A stretch of DNA of 64,000 bases. It comes from Limnohabitans sp. MORI2. GTDB taxonomy: Bacteria; Pseudomonadota; Gammaproteobacteria; Burkholderiales; Burkholderiaceae_C. The stretch covers positions 1,736,001-1,800,000 of the forward strand of contig NZ_AP027058.1 of the NCBI RefSeq assembly GCF_027925025.1, written 5' to 3'. Shown here piece by piece: positions 1-9,068 of this stretch. Numbering within the stretch: the stretch's first letter is position 1; the number at the start of each line of letters is the position of its first letter. The position numbers and the translations under genes are program-made. The notes below the pieces were generated by a model. It made no database searches and was not told where the DNA came from. It saw only the letters and a list, made by a program, of their open reading frames with translations.

Positions 1-914
1 ACGGCGTTGTCAGTGCGCTTGATCCACTCGGGCGTTTCTAAGCGCATCACTTTGGCCACATCGGCGGGGTCCATCGCGACCCAACCGTGGGCTTGCAAAT
101 ACACCTCGGCGCGGCAGTGTTGCGCGCCTTTCAAGCTAGCGGGGTTGCCCGACAACTCTTTGTAGCCAAAGGCCGAAGGCACCAAGCGAATGCCGTACAC
201 ATCGCGTGCGGGCACGCCCACCGAGCGGCACAGGCCCACAAACAAGGCGTTGATGTCGGCGCACTTGCCGCCCAAGTTCCCCGTCTCCAGCATGGTTTTG
301 ATGTCGCCCTCGCCGCAGCCGCGTGTCTTGGGTTCACGCCATGCGTTGGCCACGACCCAGTCGTAAATGGCGCGTGCTTTTTGCGCGTCGGTCTTGGCGC
401 CTTGCGTGGCTTTGAGGGCCGTAGTGCGCACAATGCCGTCGGTGGGCAACAACTTGGTGGGGCGGGTGTAGTAGTACAAGGTACCTGCGTCTTCACGCGT
501 GAAGGCATGCGCAGAAGGCTTGCTGATGTCCACGAAACGGCTTTGGGTTTGCACACGGCTGGTCACTTCGACAAACGGGGTCACGCCAGCGGCGAACTCG
601 GTGTAGAGCATACGAGCACCGTCTGTGCCGTCACTGGTCATGCGTGAGGTGCCGTTGCTGCTGAAATTACTTTCTAACGAACGTTGCCAATCCGAGTTGA
701 TGCTGGGCACGGGCAACCACACACGAGAGGCTGCATTTTTGACATCGGCCAAGTCCACGCGGGTAGTGATTTCAAACGTGCGCCACTGGCCCGCTTGTGG
801 CTCGAAACGGCGAGCGGCTGGAGAAGATGTTTGGGCCAAGGCAAAGCCAGGCACACCACTGAGGGCGCACGCAGCTGCGGCCCCCTTGAGAAGGGAACGA
901 CGCACGAGAGTCAT
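1..914 (-). CDS. Transglutaminase-like secreted protein (C-terminus outside window)
   Basis: Partial gene running off the left edge; 304 residues are visible from the ATG at 914. The N-terminus carries a twin-arginine-like leader (RRSLLKG) and a hydrophobic stretch ending near FALAQ, so export by Tat or Sec is likely. Residues about 170-285 are a transglutaminase-like fold of the cysteine-protease type: Cys218 in GGKCADINALF, His266 in QHCRAEVYL and Asp282 in AMDPADV form the expected Cys-His-Asp triad. Proteins of this kind are usually peptidases or amidases; the substrate cannot be told. It ends in this window inside or just after the catalytic domain, so any C-terminal part is unseen. Confidence 0.8.
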   Translation of the reverse strand, partial: MTLVRRSLLKGAAAACALSGVPGFALAQTSSPAARRFEPQAGQWRTFEITTRVDLADVKNAASRVWLPVPSINSDWQRSLESNFSSNGTSRMTSDGTDGARMLYTEFAAGVTPFVEVTSRVQTQSRFVDISKPSAHAFTREDAGTLYYYTRPTKLLPTDGIVRTTALKATQGAKTDAQKARAIYDWVVANAWREPKTRGCGEGDIKTMLETGNLGGKCADINALFVGLCRSVGVPARDVYGIRLVPSAFGYKELSGNPASLKGAQHCRAEVYLQAHGWVAMDPADVAKVMRLETPEWIKRTDNA

Positions 915-1009
915 GAAAGAGAGCTCCGAATAAATGAAGAGACCTGTCGGCACATACCTAGATGCCCCGAAGGCAGGTCACGATGCGCAGAACACGCAAA
1001 GCGGATGGA

Positions 1010-1609
1010 TTATGGCTTGTGCGGTGCAGGCTTGGCAGCGGCGTTCGGGGCGGAGGTGTTTTGGCGTAGATCGGCCAGCCATGCATTGGCTTGTGCCCCA
1101 CTCCAATCTACGTCACCCATGATGCGCCAGCGGGCTGGGCCATTGGGCGCGATGAGGATGGTGGTGGGATACACCGTCACGCCCCAGCGTTTGGCGAGTT
1201 CACCTTTGGCATCAGAGATGACAGGAAACGTCAGGCCCGTGCTTTGCATGTAACGCGCCGCGCGTGCAGCGGGTTCACGCACATTGATAGTAAGCACCAC
1301 GGTTTGGCTATCGCTGATGTCATGCAAAGTTTGCAGCGTGGGCAACTCGTCTTTGCACGGGGCGCACCATGTGGCCCAAAAGTTGAGCACCACCACTTTG
1401 CCTAATAGCTCTGTGGTGTTCCATGTTTTGCCTTGCAAATCGACAGCGTCAAGTGCTGGCGTAGCCACTTTGGCGGGCCATGTGGTTTTGTCAAACTGCG
1501 CCCATGCGTTGGATGCGAAAAAGCTCGTCCCCAACAACGCCAAGAGCACGCCAAGAAAAAGGCCCAACACGGGTTGGGCCTTTGTTTGCACGATGGTGCG
1601 TGAGTTCAT
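1010..1609 (-). CDS. TlpA/ResA-type thiol-disulfide oxidoreductase
   Basis: A 199-residue periplasmic thioredoxin-fold protein. Residues about 12-37 are a hydrophobic signal or anchor ending in NAWAQ; the thioredoxin fold follows with the redox motif WCAPC (Cys82 and Cys85) and a cis-proline-type segment VYPTTILI. TlpA/ResA proteins reduce disulfides outside the cytoplasm, often during cytochrome c or oxidase maturation. The ATG at 1609 lies six bases past the alaS stop; an in-frame TTG at 1618 overlaps that stop and is less likely. The gene should be co-transcribed with alaS, but a terminator-like hairpin sits inside its signal-peptide codons. The C-terminus is Ala/Pro/Lys-rich. Confidence 0.85.
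   Translation of the reverse strand: MNSRTIVQTKAQPVLGLFLGVLLALLGTSFFASNAWAQFDKTTWPAKVATPALDAVDLQGKTWNTTELLGKVVVLNFWATWCAPCKDELPTLQTLHDISDSQTVVLTINVREPAARAARYMQSTGLTFPVISDAKGELAKRWGVTVYPTTILIAPNGPARWRIMGDVDWSGAQANAWLADLRQNTSAPNAAAKPAPHKP
1556..1583 (-). terminator. Terminator-like hairpin inside the start of the tlpA-like gene
   Basis: An 11-bp perfect stem (1558-1568 pairing with 1573-1583) with a 4-base loop, followed on the minus strand by five T. It lies downstream of the alaS stop but within codons 9-18 of the following tlpA-like gene. It could end part of the alaS transcripts, or act as an attenuator relieved when ribosomes translate the leader. Confidence 0.6.
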
Positions 1610-1614
1610 TTGAA

Positions 1615-4239
1615 TCAAACGCGCTCAGCCACCCATGCTTGCACGCTGGCCAGCGCTTTGGGCAAGGCTGCGGCATCGCTGCCACCGGCCATGGCCATGT
1701 CGGGCTTGCCGCCGCCTTTGCCGCCCACTTGTTGAGCGACAAAGTTGGCCATTTCACCCGCTTTGACTTTGGCGGTGTGGTCAGCTGTCACGCCTGCGGC
1801 GATGTTGACTTTCTCGCCATCCACCGCAGCCAACACGATGACCGCAGACTTCATCTTGTCTTTGAGCTTGTCCATGGTGTCGCGCAAGGTTTTCACGTCT
1901 GCGCCTTCGAGCTTGGCCACCAAGAGCTTGACGCCCTTCACATCCACCGCTTGCGTCATCAACTCGTCGCTTTGCGCAGAAGCCACTTTGCCTTTGAGGG
2001 CAGAGACTTCTTTTTCGAGTGTTTTGATTTGCTCCAACACTTGGGCCAAACGTGCGTTGAGCTCTGTCGGTGGCGCTTTGAGTGCGCCAGCGGCTTGAGC
2101 CACGGAGTCTTCGAGCGATTGCAAATAAGCCAGCGCGTTGGCGCCTGTAACAGCTTCAATACGGCGCACACCAGCGGCCACACCACCTTCGGCCACGACT
2201 TTGAACAAGCCAATGTCGCCCGTGGCTTTGACGTGCGTACCACCGCACAACTCGCGGCTAGAGCCGATGTCGAGCACGCGCACGGTCTCGCCGTACTTCT
2301 CACCGAACAACATCATCGCGCCTGTTTTCTGAGCGGACTCGATGTCCATCACACGGGCTTGCGCCGCAGCGTTAGCCAAAATTTCGGCGTTGACCTTCGC
2401 TTCGATCTCGCGAATCTGCGCATCAGTCACAGGGGCGTTGTGCGCAAAGTCAAAGCGTGTGCGCTCGGCATTCACCAAGCTGCCTTTTTGTTGCACATGA
2501 TCGCCCAGCACTTCACGCAAGGCTTTGTGCATCAAGTGGGTGGCGCTGTGGTTGCGCACGGTAGCGGCACGCACGGCCATATCCACTTGAGCATCCACAT
2601 GGTCACCCACGGCCAAGGTGCCTTGGGTGAGCGTGCCGTGGTGGCCGTACACATCGGCTTTGATCTTCGAGGTGTCTTCCACCGCGAACTTGGCTGAGCC
2701 GCTGACCAACACGCCTCGGTCGCCCACTTGGCCACCGCTTTCGGCATAGAAAGGTGTGGTGTCCAACACCACCACGCCGCTTTGGCCATTTTTCAATTCA
2801 GCCACGGAGTTGCCGTCCACATACACAGCCAACACTTTGGCCGTGGCTTTGAGCTCGTCGTAGCCCACAAACGCATTGCCTGCGCCGGTGTATTCCAAAG
2901 CCTTGTCCATCTTGAACTTGCCTGCGGCGCGGGCTTGGCTCTTTTGTTTTTCCATGGCGGCGGCAAAGCCTGCTTCGTCCACGGTCAGGTTGCGCTCGCG
3001 GCACACGTCGGCCGACAAGTCGAGCGGGAAACCGTAGGTGTCGTGCAGCTTGAAGGCCACTTCGCCTGGCAACACTTTGACGCCGCCTTCCAGGGCACTG
3101 TCCAAAATTTGCATGCCCACTTCGAGGGTTTCGAAGAAGCGTTCTTCTTCGGCCTTCAACACCGACGCAATGCGCTCGGCTTGGCTGGCCATATTGGGGT
3201 AGGCATCGCCCATGAGCTTGACCAAGTCAGGCACGAGCTTGTGGAAAAACGGTTTTTTCTGACCCAACAAATACCCGTGGCGAATGGCGCGGCGAATGAT
3301 GCGGCGTTGCACATAGCCACGGCCTTCGTTGCTGGGCACCACGCCATCGCTCACCAAGAACGAAGTGGCACGGATGTGGTCGGCAATCACGCGCAGGCTC
3401 TTGTGGCCCAAGTCTTTACAACCTGTTTCACGTGCGGCGGCTTTGATGAGCGCATCGAACAAGTCAATTTCGTAGTTGCTGTGCACGTGCTGCAAGATGG
3501 CGGCCAAGCGCTCGAGGCCCATGCCCGTGTCCACGCAAGGTGCGGGCAAGCGAGTGACGCTGCCGTCTTCGGCCATGTTGAACTGCATGAACACGTTGTT
3601 CCAAATTTCAATGAAGCGGTCGCCGTCTTCGTCGGGGCTGCCGGGAGGGCCACCAGGAATTTCAGGGCCGTGGTCGTAGAAAATTTCAGAGCAAGGGCCG
3701 CAAGGGCCGGTGTCGGCCATCATCCAGAAGTTGTCGCTCTTGTAGCGGCCGCCTTTGTTGTCGCCAATGCGAATCACGCGCTCAGGTGGCAGGCCAATTT
3801 CCTTGGTCCAAATGTCGTAGGCCTCGTCGTCCTCTTGGTAGACGGTGGCCAGCAAGCGGTCGGCGGGCAGCTTGTAAACCTCGGTCAACAACTCCCAAGC
3901 CCACTTGAGCGATTCACGTTTGAAGTAGTCGCCAAACGACCAGTTGCCCAACATCTCGAAGAAGGTGTGGTGGCGGGCGGTGTAGCCCACGTTTTCCAAG
4001 TCGTTGTGTTTGCCACCGGCGCGCAAGCAGGCTTGCACCGAGGCGGCGCGCACGTACGAGCGTTTGTCGGTGCCCAAGAACACGTCTTTGAACTGAACCA
4101 TGCCCGAGTTGGTGAACATCAAGGTGGGGTCGTTGCCCGGCACCAAGGGGCTGGAAGCCACGACCGTGTGGCCTTTGGACTCGAAAAAGTCCAAGAATGT
4201 TTTACGAATGTCTGCGACGGTGAATTGTTTTTGGGTCAT
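1615..4239 (-). CDS. alaS: Alanyl-tRNA synthetase
   Basis: Charges tRNA-Ala with alanine in the cytoplasm. The 874-residue product is full length for the family (about 875). Visible parts in order: class II catalytic core with the motif 2 region [18 protein letters not shown], the tRNA-recognition domain, the editing domain with its zinc ligands in [11 protein letters not shown] and CGGTHV, then the C-terminal oligomerisation/C-Ala domain ending in AWVAERV. The ATG at 4239 was preferred to an in-frame TTG two codons upstream because the family starts close to the first helix ([14 protein letters not shown]). A tlpA-like gene follows six bases downstream. Confidence 0.98.
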   Translation of the reverse strand: MTQKQFTVADIRKTFLDFFESKGHTVVASSPLVPGNDPTLMFTNSGMVQFKDVFLGTDKRSYVRAASVQACLRAGGKHNDLENVGYTARHHTFFEMLGNWSFGDYFKRESLKWAWELLTEVYKLPADRLLATVYQEDDEAYDIWTKEIGLPPERVIRIGDNKGGRYKSDNFWMMADTGPCGPCSEIFYDHGPEIPGGPPGSPDEDGDRFIEIWNNVFMQFNMAEDGSVTRLPAPCVDTGMGLERLAAILQHVHSNYEIDLFDALIKAAARETGCKDLGHKSLRVIADHIRATSFLVSDGVVPSNEGRGYVQRRIIRRAIRHGYLLGQKKPFFHKLVPDLVKLMGDAYPNMASQAERIASVLKAEEERFFETLEVGMQILDSALEGGVKVLPGEVAFKLHDTYGFPLDLSADVCRERNLTVDEAGFAAAMEKQKSQARAAGKFKMDKALEYTGAGNAFVGYDELKATAKVLAVYVDGNSVAELKNGQSGVVVLDTTPFYAESGGQVGDRGVLVSGSAKFAVEDTSKIKADVYGHHGTLTQGTLAVGDHVDAQVDMAVRAATVRNHSATHLMHKALREVLGDHVQQKGSLVNAERTRFDFAHNAPVTDAQIREIEAKVNAEILANAAAQARVMDIESAQKTGAMMLFGEKYGETVRVLDIGSSRELCGGTHVKATGDIGLFKVVAEGGVAAGVRRIEAVTGANALAYLQSLEDSVAQAAGALKAPPTELNARLAQVLEQIKTLEKEVSALKGKVASAQSDELMTQAVDVKGVKLLVAKLEGADVKTLRDTMDKLKDKMKSAVIVLAAVDGEKVNIAAGVTADHTAKVKAGEMANFVAQQVGGKGGGKPDMAMAGGSDAAALPKALASVQAWVAERV

Positions 4240-4345
4240 CCTCAAATTATAAGTTTCACGCGCCCCCGCCCCTTTTGAATCACCTAGGTGTCAGGGGCCG
4301 TAGCCCGTGCGCGTTATGCTTTGCCCCATTGTTTTGGAGACCCAC

Positions 4346-5824
4346 ATGGACATAAAGACATCACCGCTCTCGCTCTTAAATGACCCCACCCTGCTCAAGA
4401 CCGATGCCTTGATCAACGGCCAATGGGTCAAAGGCGCCAGCCGCTTTGATGTGCATGACCCCGCCACCGGCCAAAAACTCGCCGATGTGGCCAACCTAGG
4501 CCCTGCTGATGCCACCGCCGCCATTGACGCTGCCAACGCCGCATGGCCCGCATGGCGCAACAAAACCGGCAAAGAACGCAGCATCTTGCTGCGCAAGTGG
4601 TTTGACCTGCTCATGGCCAACCAGGAAGACTTAGGCCGCTTGATGACCGCCGAGCAAGGCAAGCCGTTTGCCGAAGCCAAAGGCGAAGTGGCCTATGGCG
4701 CGAGCTTTGTGGAGTGGTTTGCCGAAGAAGCCAAGCGCGTCAATGGCGAAACCCTGCCCCAGTTTGACAACAACCGCCGCTTGATGGTCTTGAAGCAACC
4801 CATCGGCGTGTGCGCCGCCATCACGCCGTGGAACTTCCCGCTGGCCATGATCACCCGCAAAGTGGCCCCAGCTTTGGCGGCGGGCTGCCCCGTGGTCATC
4901 AAGCCCGCCGAGCTCACTCCCCTTACCGCATTGGCTGCGGCAGAGCTGGCGGTGCGTGCGGGCATTCCGGCAGGGGTGATCAACATCCTCACCGCCGACA
5001 GCGACAACAGCATTGCCGTGGGCAAAGTGTTTTGCGCCAGCGATGTGGTGCGCCACATCAGCTTTACGGGCTCTACCGAGGTGGGCCGCATCCTCATGGC
5101 TCAATCAGCCCCCACAGTGAAAAAGCTGTCGCTGGAGCTGGGCGGCAACGCGCCCTTCATCGTGTTTGACGATGCCGACATTGACAGCGCCGTGGAAGGC
5201 GCCATGGCCAGCAAATACCGCAACGCCGGCCAAACCTGTGTGTGCGCCAACCGCATTTACGTGCAAGACGGCGTGTACGACGAGTTTGTTCAAAAATTTG
5301 CCAACAAAGTGAAGTCGCTCAAAGTGGGCAACGGCTTTGACGCCGATGTGGTGCAAGGCCCGCTCATTGAGCCAGCGGCGCTTGAAAAAGTGGAGCGCCA
5401 TGTGCAAGACGCGATTGCCAAAGGTGGCAAGGTGCTGGCCGGTGGTCACAAACTGCAAGGTCAATTTTTTGAACCCACCGTGATTGCCGACGCACGCGCA
5501 GACATGATGTGCGCCCGTGAGGAAACCTTTGGCCCCTTTGCGCCTGTGTTCCGCTTTCACAAAGAACAAGAAGCCATTGACGCAGCCAACCACACCGAGT
5601 TTGGCTTGGCCAGCTATTTCTACAGCCGCGACATTGGCCGCATCTACCGCGTGAGCGAAGCGCTGGAGTACGGCATGGTGGGTATCAACGTGGGCATCAT
5701 CGCCACCGAGCATGTGCCGTTTGGTGGTGTCAAGCAGTCTGGCTTAGGACGCGAAGGTTCTAAACATGGCATGGAGGAATACCTCGAAATGAAGTATTTG
5801 TGCTTGGGCGACATCCTCAAATAA
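4346..5824 (+). CDS. gabD: NAD(P)-dependent succinate-semialdehyde dehydrogenase
   Basis: Oxidises succinate semialdehyde to succinate, the last step of GABA and 4-hydroxybutyrate breakdown. The 492 residues match the aldehyde dehydrogenase superfamily throughout: NAD-binding segment with ITPWNFPLAMITRK, FTGSTEVGR, general base Glu264 in LELGGNAPF, and nucleophile Cys298 in NAGQTCVCANR. The second cysteine in QTCVC is typical of SSADH and is linked to redox control in some members. The ATG at 4346 follows a GGAG ribosome-binding site; the open frame extends 13 codons further but has no better start. Glutarate-semialdehyde dehydrogenase (DavD) is the main alternative. No gabT neighbour is visible. 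Confidence 0.9.
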   Translation: MDIKTSPLSLLNDPTLLKTDALINGQWVKGASRFDVHDPATGQKLADVANLGPADATAAIDAANAAWPAWRNKTGKERSILLRKWFDLLMANQEDLGRLMTAEQGKPFAEAKGEVAYGASFVEWFAEEAKRVNGETLPQFDNNRRLMVLKQPIGVCAAITPWNFPLAMITRKVAPALAAGCPVVIKPAELTPLTALAAAELAVRAGIPAGVINILTADSDNSIAVGKVFCASDVVRHISFTGSTEVGRILMAQSAPTVKKLSLELGGNAPFIVFDDADIDSAVEGAMASKYRNAGQTCVCANRIYVQDGVYDEFVQKFANKVKSLKVGNGFDADVVQGPLIEPAALEKVERHVQDAIAKGGKVLAGGHKLQGQFFEPTVIADARADMMCAREETFGPFAPVFRFHKEQEAIDAANHTEFGLASYFYSRDIGRIYRVSEALEYGMVGINVGIIATEHVPFGGVKQSGLGREGSKHGMEEYLEMKYLCLGDILK

Positions 5825-5839
5825 GTTAAAAAGCCTTTG

Positions 5840-5862
5840 AAAACGTAGGTCTACGTGGTTTT
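5840..5862 (+). terminator. Possible rho-independent terminator after gabD
   Basis: A 6-bp perfect inverted repeat ACGTAG/CTACGT (5843-5848 and 5851-5856), flanked by AAAA on the left and GGTTTT on the right, 20 bases after the gabD stop. The T run is short, so this is a weak or bulged terminator. Confidence 0.4.
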
Positions 5863-5933
5863 ACGGAAATTTCAACAAAATCGGTGTATACAATTCACAG
5901 TAGCTTACCTATGTAAGAAAAGGCATATCTATC

Positions 5934-6281
5934 ATGGAATCTAAACAAATCTATCTGCGCTTTCTCAACCTGATCCACGCATTGGATGGCGGAGCGAATG
6001 CGCCTGCGATGGACTTGGATGCCAAAAAGCTACTCGAAGTGATTGCTGTGCGTCACGCTCAAGAAAAACCTTTGACCGTGACAGATGCCATGGCACTTAA
6101 CAGCATCGCATCTCCCGCCACGATTCACCGAAAACTCGACCAACTGCGCGAACTTGGCATGATCGATACCGTGTTTGAAGGCAAAAACCGTCGCACCAAA
6201 TATTTGGTGCCAACCCCTTGCGCGCACGCCTACTTTGAACAAGTGGGTCAAGTGATGCAACAGGCACTGGCTCAAGCATAA
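5934..6281 (+). CDS. Small winged-helix (MarR-like) DNA-binding protein, unknown targets
   Basis: A 115-residue protein not recognised as any named regulator. Residues about 48-100 form a winged helix-turn-helix: a helix pair around TVTDAMALNSIASPATIHRKLDQL, then LGMIDTVFEGKNRRTKYLVPT as the wing. The N-terminal helices resemble a dimerisation segment. It lacks obvious metal or cysteine sensor residues. It stands alone, with 109 bases upstream holding a possible -10 (TATACA, 5887-5892) and a CTTAC/GTAAG inverted repeat just before the gene that could be its own operator. A strong terminator follows 20 bases after the stop. Confidence 0.75.
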   Translation: MESKQIYLRFLNLIHALDGGANAPAMDLDAKKLLEVIAVRHAQEKPLTVTDAMALNSIASPATIHRKLDQLRELGMIDTVFEGKNRRTKYLVPTPCAHAYFEQVGQVMQQALAQA

Positions 6282-6300
6282 AAAGCCCAGTCCCGTTTGC

Positions 6301-6328
6301 AAAAAGCATCCCTAGTGGATGCTTTTTT
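6301..6328 (+). terminator. Bidirectional rho-independent terminator
   Basis: An 11-bp stem (6301-6311 with 6317-6327), loop of five bases, flanked by A5 on the left and T6 on the right. It lies between the convergent winged-helix gene and the small secreted-protein gene and can serve both strands. Confidence 0.88.
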
Positions 6329-6332
6329 GTTT

Positions 6333-6596
6333 TTAGCGAATGCTGTTTTCGCAGCGCTTTTTGATTTTGTCTGTGGTGATACGACGGCAGTACTTTATGT
6401 CGTTCTCCACTTTGCCCATGCATAAATTCAGCAAATCGTTGCTGCCTATTTTTTGGCAATGCGACTTGTCATTGGTATCGATGGCGCGACAGTAGTTGGC
6501 CTTGTCTTTGTCTTTGATGTCGTTGCAGGCTTGTGCAGATGCCAACATGGGCAACGCCAAAAATGAAGCCATGCATATTTGGATGATTGTTTTCAT
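6333..6596 (-). CDS. Small secreted cysteine-repeat protein, function unknown
   Basis: An 87-residue product with a Sec signal peptide (MKTIIQICMASFLALPML, cleavage near ASAQA) and a small basic/acidic mature part. The ATG at 6596 has a strong GGAGGA ribosome-binding site. The mature protein has six cysteines at residues 24, 36, 47, 59, 70 and 82, so spacings alternate 12, 11, 12, 11, 12. Each cysteine starts a short degenerate unit with a D/N-K-rich middle, giving three repeats of about 23 residues. Even spacing suggests a disulfide-linked helical solenoid. No function is assigned; it sits alone beside tRNA-Gly. Confidence 0.82.
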   Translation of the reverse strand: MKTIIQICMASFLALPMLASAQACNDIKDKDKANYCRAIDTNDKSHCQKIGSNDLLNLCMGKVENDIKYCRRITTDKIKKRCENSIR

Positions 6597-6668
6597 ACTG
6601 TCCTCCGCATCAAAAATCCACATTTGAAATGCTAGTCCAGTTTGACAGCCCCTACAATGAGTGCCGAT

Positions 6669-6742
6669 GCGGGTGTCGTTCAATGGTAGGACTCTTGCTT
6701 CCCAAGCAAATAACGTGGGTTCGATTCCCATCACCCGCTCCA
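6669..6742 (+). tRNA. glyU: tRNA-Gly (anticodon CCC)
   Basis: A 74-base cloverleaf: acceptor GCGGGTG pairs with CACCCGC, the D arm holds TTCAATGGTAG, the anticodon loop TTCCCAA gives anticodon CCC, the T arm carries GGTTCGATTCC, and the CCA end is encoded. It closely resembles E. coli glyU. Its 3-prime end is 26 bases from the first gene of the low-GC sulfosugar island. Confidence 0.96.
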
Positions 6743-6768
6743 ATGAGAAGCTTCGTATAGGATTGCCT

Positions 6769-7548
6769 TCAACTGGCAAACATGTGCATCGCGACAAGCA
6801 GTAAAAAGCCAGCAAATGACTTCTGCAATTTGTCTCGATTTATTACTTGGGACACCCTAGCGCCCCATGCCGCAAAGAAAAGACTACTGGCACTGATGCC
6901 TACAAAGGCTGGCCAATGCACATAGCCCCAAGTATTTGGTAAATTTGGCCCCACAAGGCCCATGCCAACAGCGCCAATCATGGAAATAAAAATCGCCACT
7001 GCTGAACTCACCACCACGGCATCCCTCATATCTGTGCCCCTGGTAACCAAATATGGAACAGTCATTGCGCCACCACTGACACCCAAAAGGGTTGAAATGT
7101 GACCAATCACGACCCCCACGCCAATCAGTTCAGTGGGCTGGGGTGAGACATCTGAAGTTATTCGGACGGGTTGTCGAAGCATTGAAATTGCCATAATGAG
7201 GGCAAAAAATCCAAAGCCTAGTTTGAGCCCTACTGTCGGCAAGCTCGCGACAAGTGACACAGCGAGCACGGCCCCCATACCCACACCAGCTGTGAGCCAC
7301 ACGCCAACACCAGGCCTGATACGTTTTGCACGCCAATGGATCCATGTACTGGTAAGGGAGGTAATGACGATACATGCCAGAGAAGTCGCTACTGCGAAAT
7401 GCATGACATCAGGCCCCAGTAGCGGATCGTCCCTCCAAAGCACATACAAGGTTGGCACGATCACCAAACCACCTCCGACGCCAAAAAGACCAGCTGTGAA
7501 TCCCCCTGCGGCACCTACTAGAAAAAAAATCAATATCAAGCTCATCAT
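6769..7548 (-). CDS. TauE/SafE (TSUP) membrane exporter, probable sulfite exporter of the sulfosugar island
   Basis: A 259-residue integral membrane protein with about eight hydrophobic segments and the TSUP signature repeats AGLFGVGGG near the N-terminus and LLGVSGGAMTVPYL in the second half. Family members export sulfite, sulfoacetate or similar anions. Its ATG at 7548 overlaps the stop of the flavin reductase gene (ATGA), so it is translationally coupled to the desulfonation genes, which release sulfite in the cytoplasm. Export of that sulfite is the natural role, by analogy with sulfo-SMO clusters. The longer open frame to 7587 lies inside the upstream gene and is not favoured. Confidence 0.88.
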   Translation of the reverse strand: MMSLILIFFLVGAAGGFTAGLFGVGGGLVIVPTLYVLWRDDPLLGPDVMHFAVATSLACIVITSLTSTWIHWRAKRIRPGVGVWLTAGVGMGAVLAVSLVASLPTVGLKLGFGFFALIMAISMLRQPVRITSDVSPQPTELIGVGVVIGHISTLLGVSGGAMTVPYLVTRGTDMRDAVVVSSAVAIFISMIGAVGMGLVGPNLPNTWGYVHWPAFVGISASSLFFAAWGARVSQVINRDKLQKSFAGFLLLVAMHMFAS

Positions 7549-8075
7549 GCAGGCAATGGCATGAATTGCCCGAAGGCACTTTGGCAAAAACCTAACACGG
7601 ACTTATCCTGCCATCCAAAATCCGATACGTGACCTATAAGAATCAAGTGGTCGCCAGCTGGAACCAATTCATGCAGCTCGCAATCGAAAAAGGCAACGGC
7701 ATCTGACAGACGTAGACACTGATTTTTTTGACGATTGACCTCTACCCCGATAAAACGTGAGGCCATATCACCCGTTGCAAATTGCCGTGCTAAGCCTTGT
7801 TGATTCGTAGACAAAACACTCACACTGAAACGACCAGAGCGAGTAAAAGCGTCCAAACTAGAGGCCGCTCTACGAATGCTCCATAAAACCAATCGAGGCT
7901 CAAGAGAAACTGATGCAAATGAATTGCAAGTCATTCCCCAGTCTGCCCCCTCCCATCGCGTTGTAACAACCGTCACACCGGTTGCAAAACACGACAACGC
8001 CCTCTTGTAATCAGCTTGGGATTGATCTGGGCGCGGTAAATCAAGAACTGCAAGATCGTCTGTCAAGTGTCTCAT
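7545..8075 (-). CDS. smoA: NAD(P)H:FMN oxidoreductase (flavin reductase), SmoA-like
   Basis: A 176-residue flavin-reductase-like protein (HpaC/RutF type): YKRALSCFATGVTVVTTRW at residues about 23-41, then CNSFASVSLEPRLVLWSI and the FSVSVLSTNQQGLARQFA segment. Such proteins supply free reduced FMN to two-component monooxygenases. Here the partner is the SsuD/SmoC-like monooxygenase two genes upstream. It is third in the order monooxygenase, aldo/keto reductase, flavin reductase, exporter. The symbol follows the Agrobacterium sulfo-SMO pathway and is assigned on context; the fold itself is secure. Confidence 0.85.
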   Translation of the reverse strand: MRHLTDDLAVLDLPRPDQSQADYKRALSCFATGVTVVTTRWEGADWGMTCNSFASVSLEPRLVLWSIRRAASSLDAFTRSGRFSVSVLSTNQQGLARQFATGDMASRFIGVEVNRQKNQCLRLSDAVAFFDCELHELVPAGDHLILIGHVSDFGWQDKSVLGFCQSAFGQFMPLPA

Positions 8076-8107
8076 TGAGTACCTTTATTGAGAGATCATG
8101 AACGGAG

Positions 8108-9019
8108 TTAAGGAACTTCATGGCCGTTGGCCAACTCATACAGCTCAAACCATGTCTGACGATCCATAGACACTTTCAATGCATCAGCAAAATGTCGGAT
8201 CCGATCCACTTGATTGCTGCCCATAATTGGGACAACGCCAACGGGGTGATACATCAACCACGCCATTGCGATGGCCGTGGCATCTACATGATGCGCAAGA
8301 GCAAGCGCAGCCAGTTTTGGAGCCAGTCTTGCAGCTGCAGTCTCAGGTTGGCCGGCTTGGTGATGAAGGCGCCCTCCACCCAGTGGAGACCAAGCCATGA
8401 TGGGCATCCTGTGCTGCTGCGCATGAGCGATTTGGCCATTGGTCAACGCGGATGTACATAAGAGGCTCATTTCAATTTGATTGGTCTGCAATTGATGACG
8501 CATGCACGATTGCAGCAAATCCACATCCCAAGGCATGTAATTGGACACGCCAACGCCGCGAACTTTGCCTGAATCAATCAGCTGATCAAGACAATTCCCC
8601 AAAGCACTCGCATCACACAAGGGATCAGGGCGATGGATGAGGAGCAAATCAATGTTGTCCACACCTATACGCTTTAACGAACGCTCAACACTTTCACGAA
8701 CATGTGCAGCACTTGTGTCGTAATGTTTCACACGTGTTTGCGGCCACTTTCTTGACATCAACATGATGTCTGTCTTAGTAACAATTTCAATTTCATCACG
8801 CAGAGATGGTCTCGCCTTGAGCGCGTCGCCAAACAATTGTTCGCACGCATAGTCACCATAAATATCTGCATGGTCGAATGTCGTGATGCCTTGCGCCAAG
8901 CAGGCATCAATTCGAGCCAAATTAGTCGCCACACTGCAATCTTTAGCCTCAGATAGACGCCATACACCATATGCCATCTGACTGATATGCTGACCGTTAG
9001 GTAATGTGATTCGTTTCAT
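8108..9019 (-). CDS. smoB: Aldo/keto reductase, probable 6-oxo-glucose reductase (SmoB-like)
   Basis: A 303-residue aldo/keto reductase with the complete catalytic tetrad: Asp49 and Tyr54 in TTFDHADIYG, Lys82 in IVTKTD and His129 in LLLIHRPDPL. The NADPH site follows (MAWSPLGGGRL, then IMGSNQVDRIRHFADAL). It is most like the YdhF-type subfamily. In the sulfo-SMO pathway SmoB reduces the 6-oxo-glucose left after desulfonation to glucose, and this gene sits between the monooxygenase and flavin reductase as expected. The ATG at 9019 matches the family N-terminus; the upstream extension is AT-rich leader. The substrate is inferred from context. Confidence 0.85.
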   Translation of the reverse strand: MKRITLPNGQHISQMAYGVWRLSEAKDCSVATNLARIDACLAQGITTFDHADIYGDYACEQLFGDALKARPSLRDEIEIVTKTDIMLMSRKWPQTRVKHYDTSAAHVRESVERSLKRIGVDNIDLLLIHRPDPLCDASALGNCLDQLIDSGKVRGVGVSNYMPWDVDLLQSCMRHQLQTNQIEMSLLCTSALTNGQIAHAQQHRMPIMAWSPLGGGRLHHQAGQPETAAARLAPKLAALALAHHVDATAIAMAWLMYHPVGVVPIMGSNQVDRIRHFADALKVSMDRQTWFELYELANGHEVP

Positions 9020-9068
9020 GATGAATTTAAATTTCCAATTCCAACTAAGACGTTTATTGGAAGGCACC

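Noticed and set aside
2728..4278. 516-residue plus-strand open frame opposite alaS
   Set aside because: Antisense shadow in high-GC DNA: alaS matches its family over the full length, while this frame is His/Ala/Val-rich with no domain and no ribosome-binding site.
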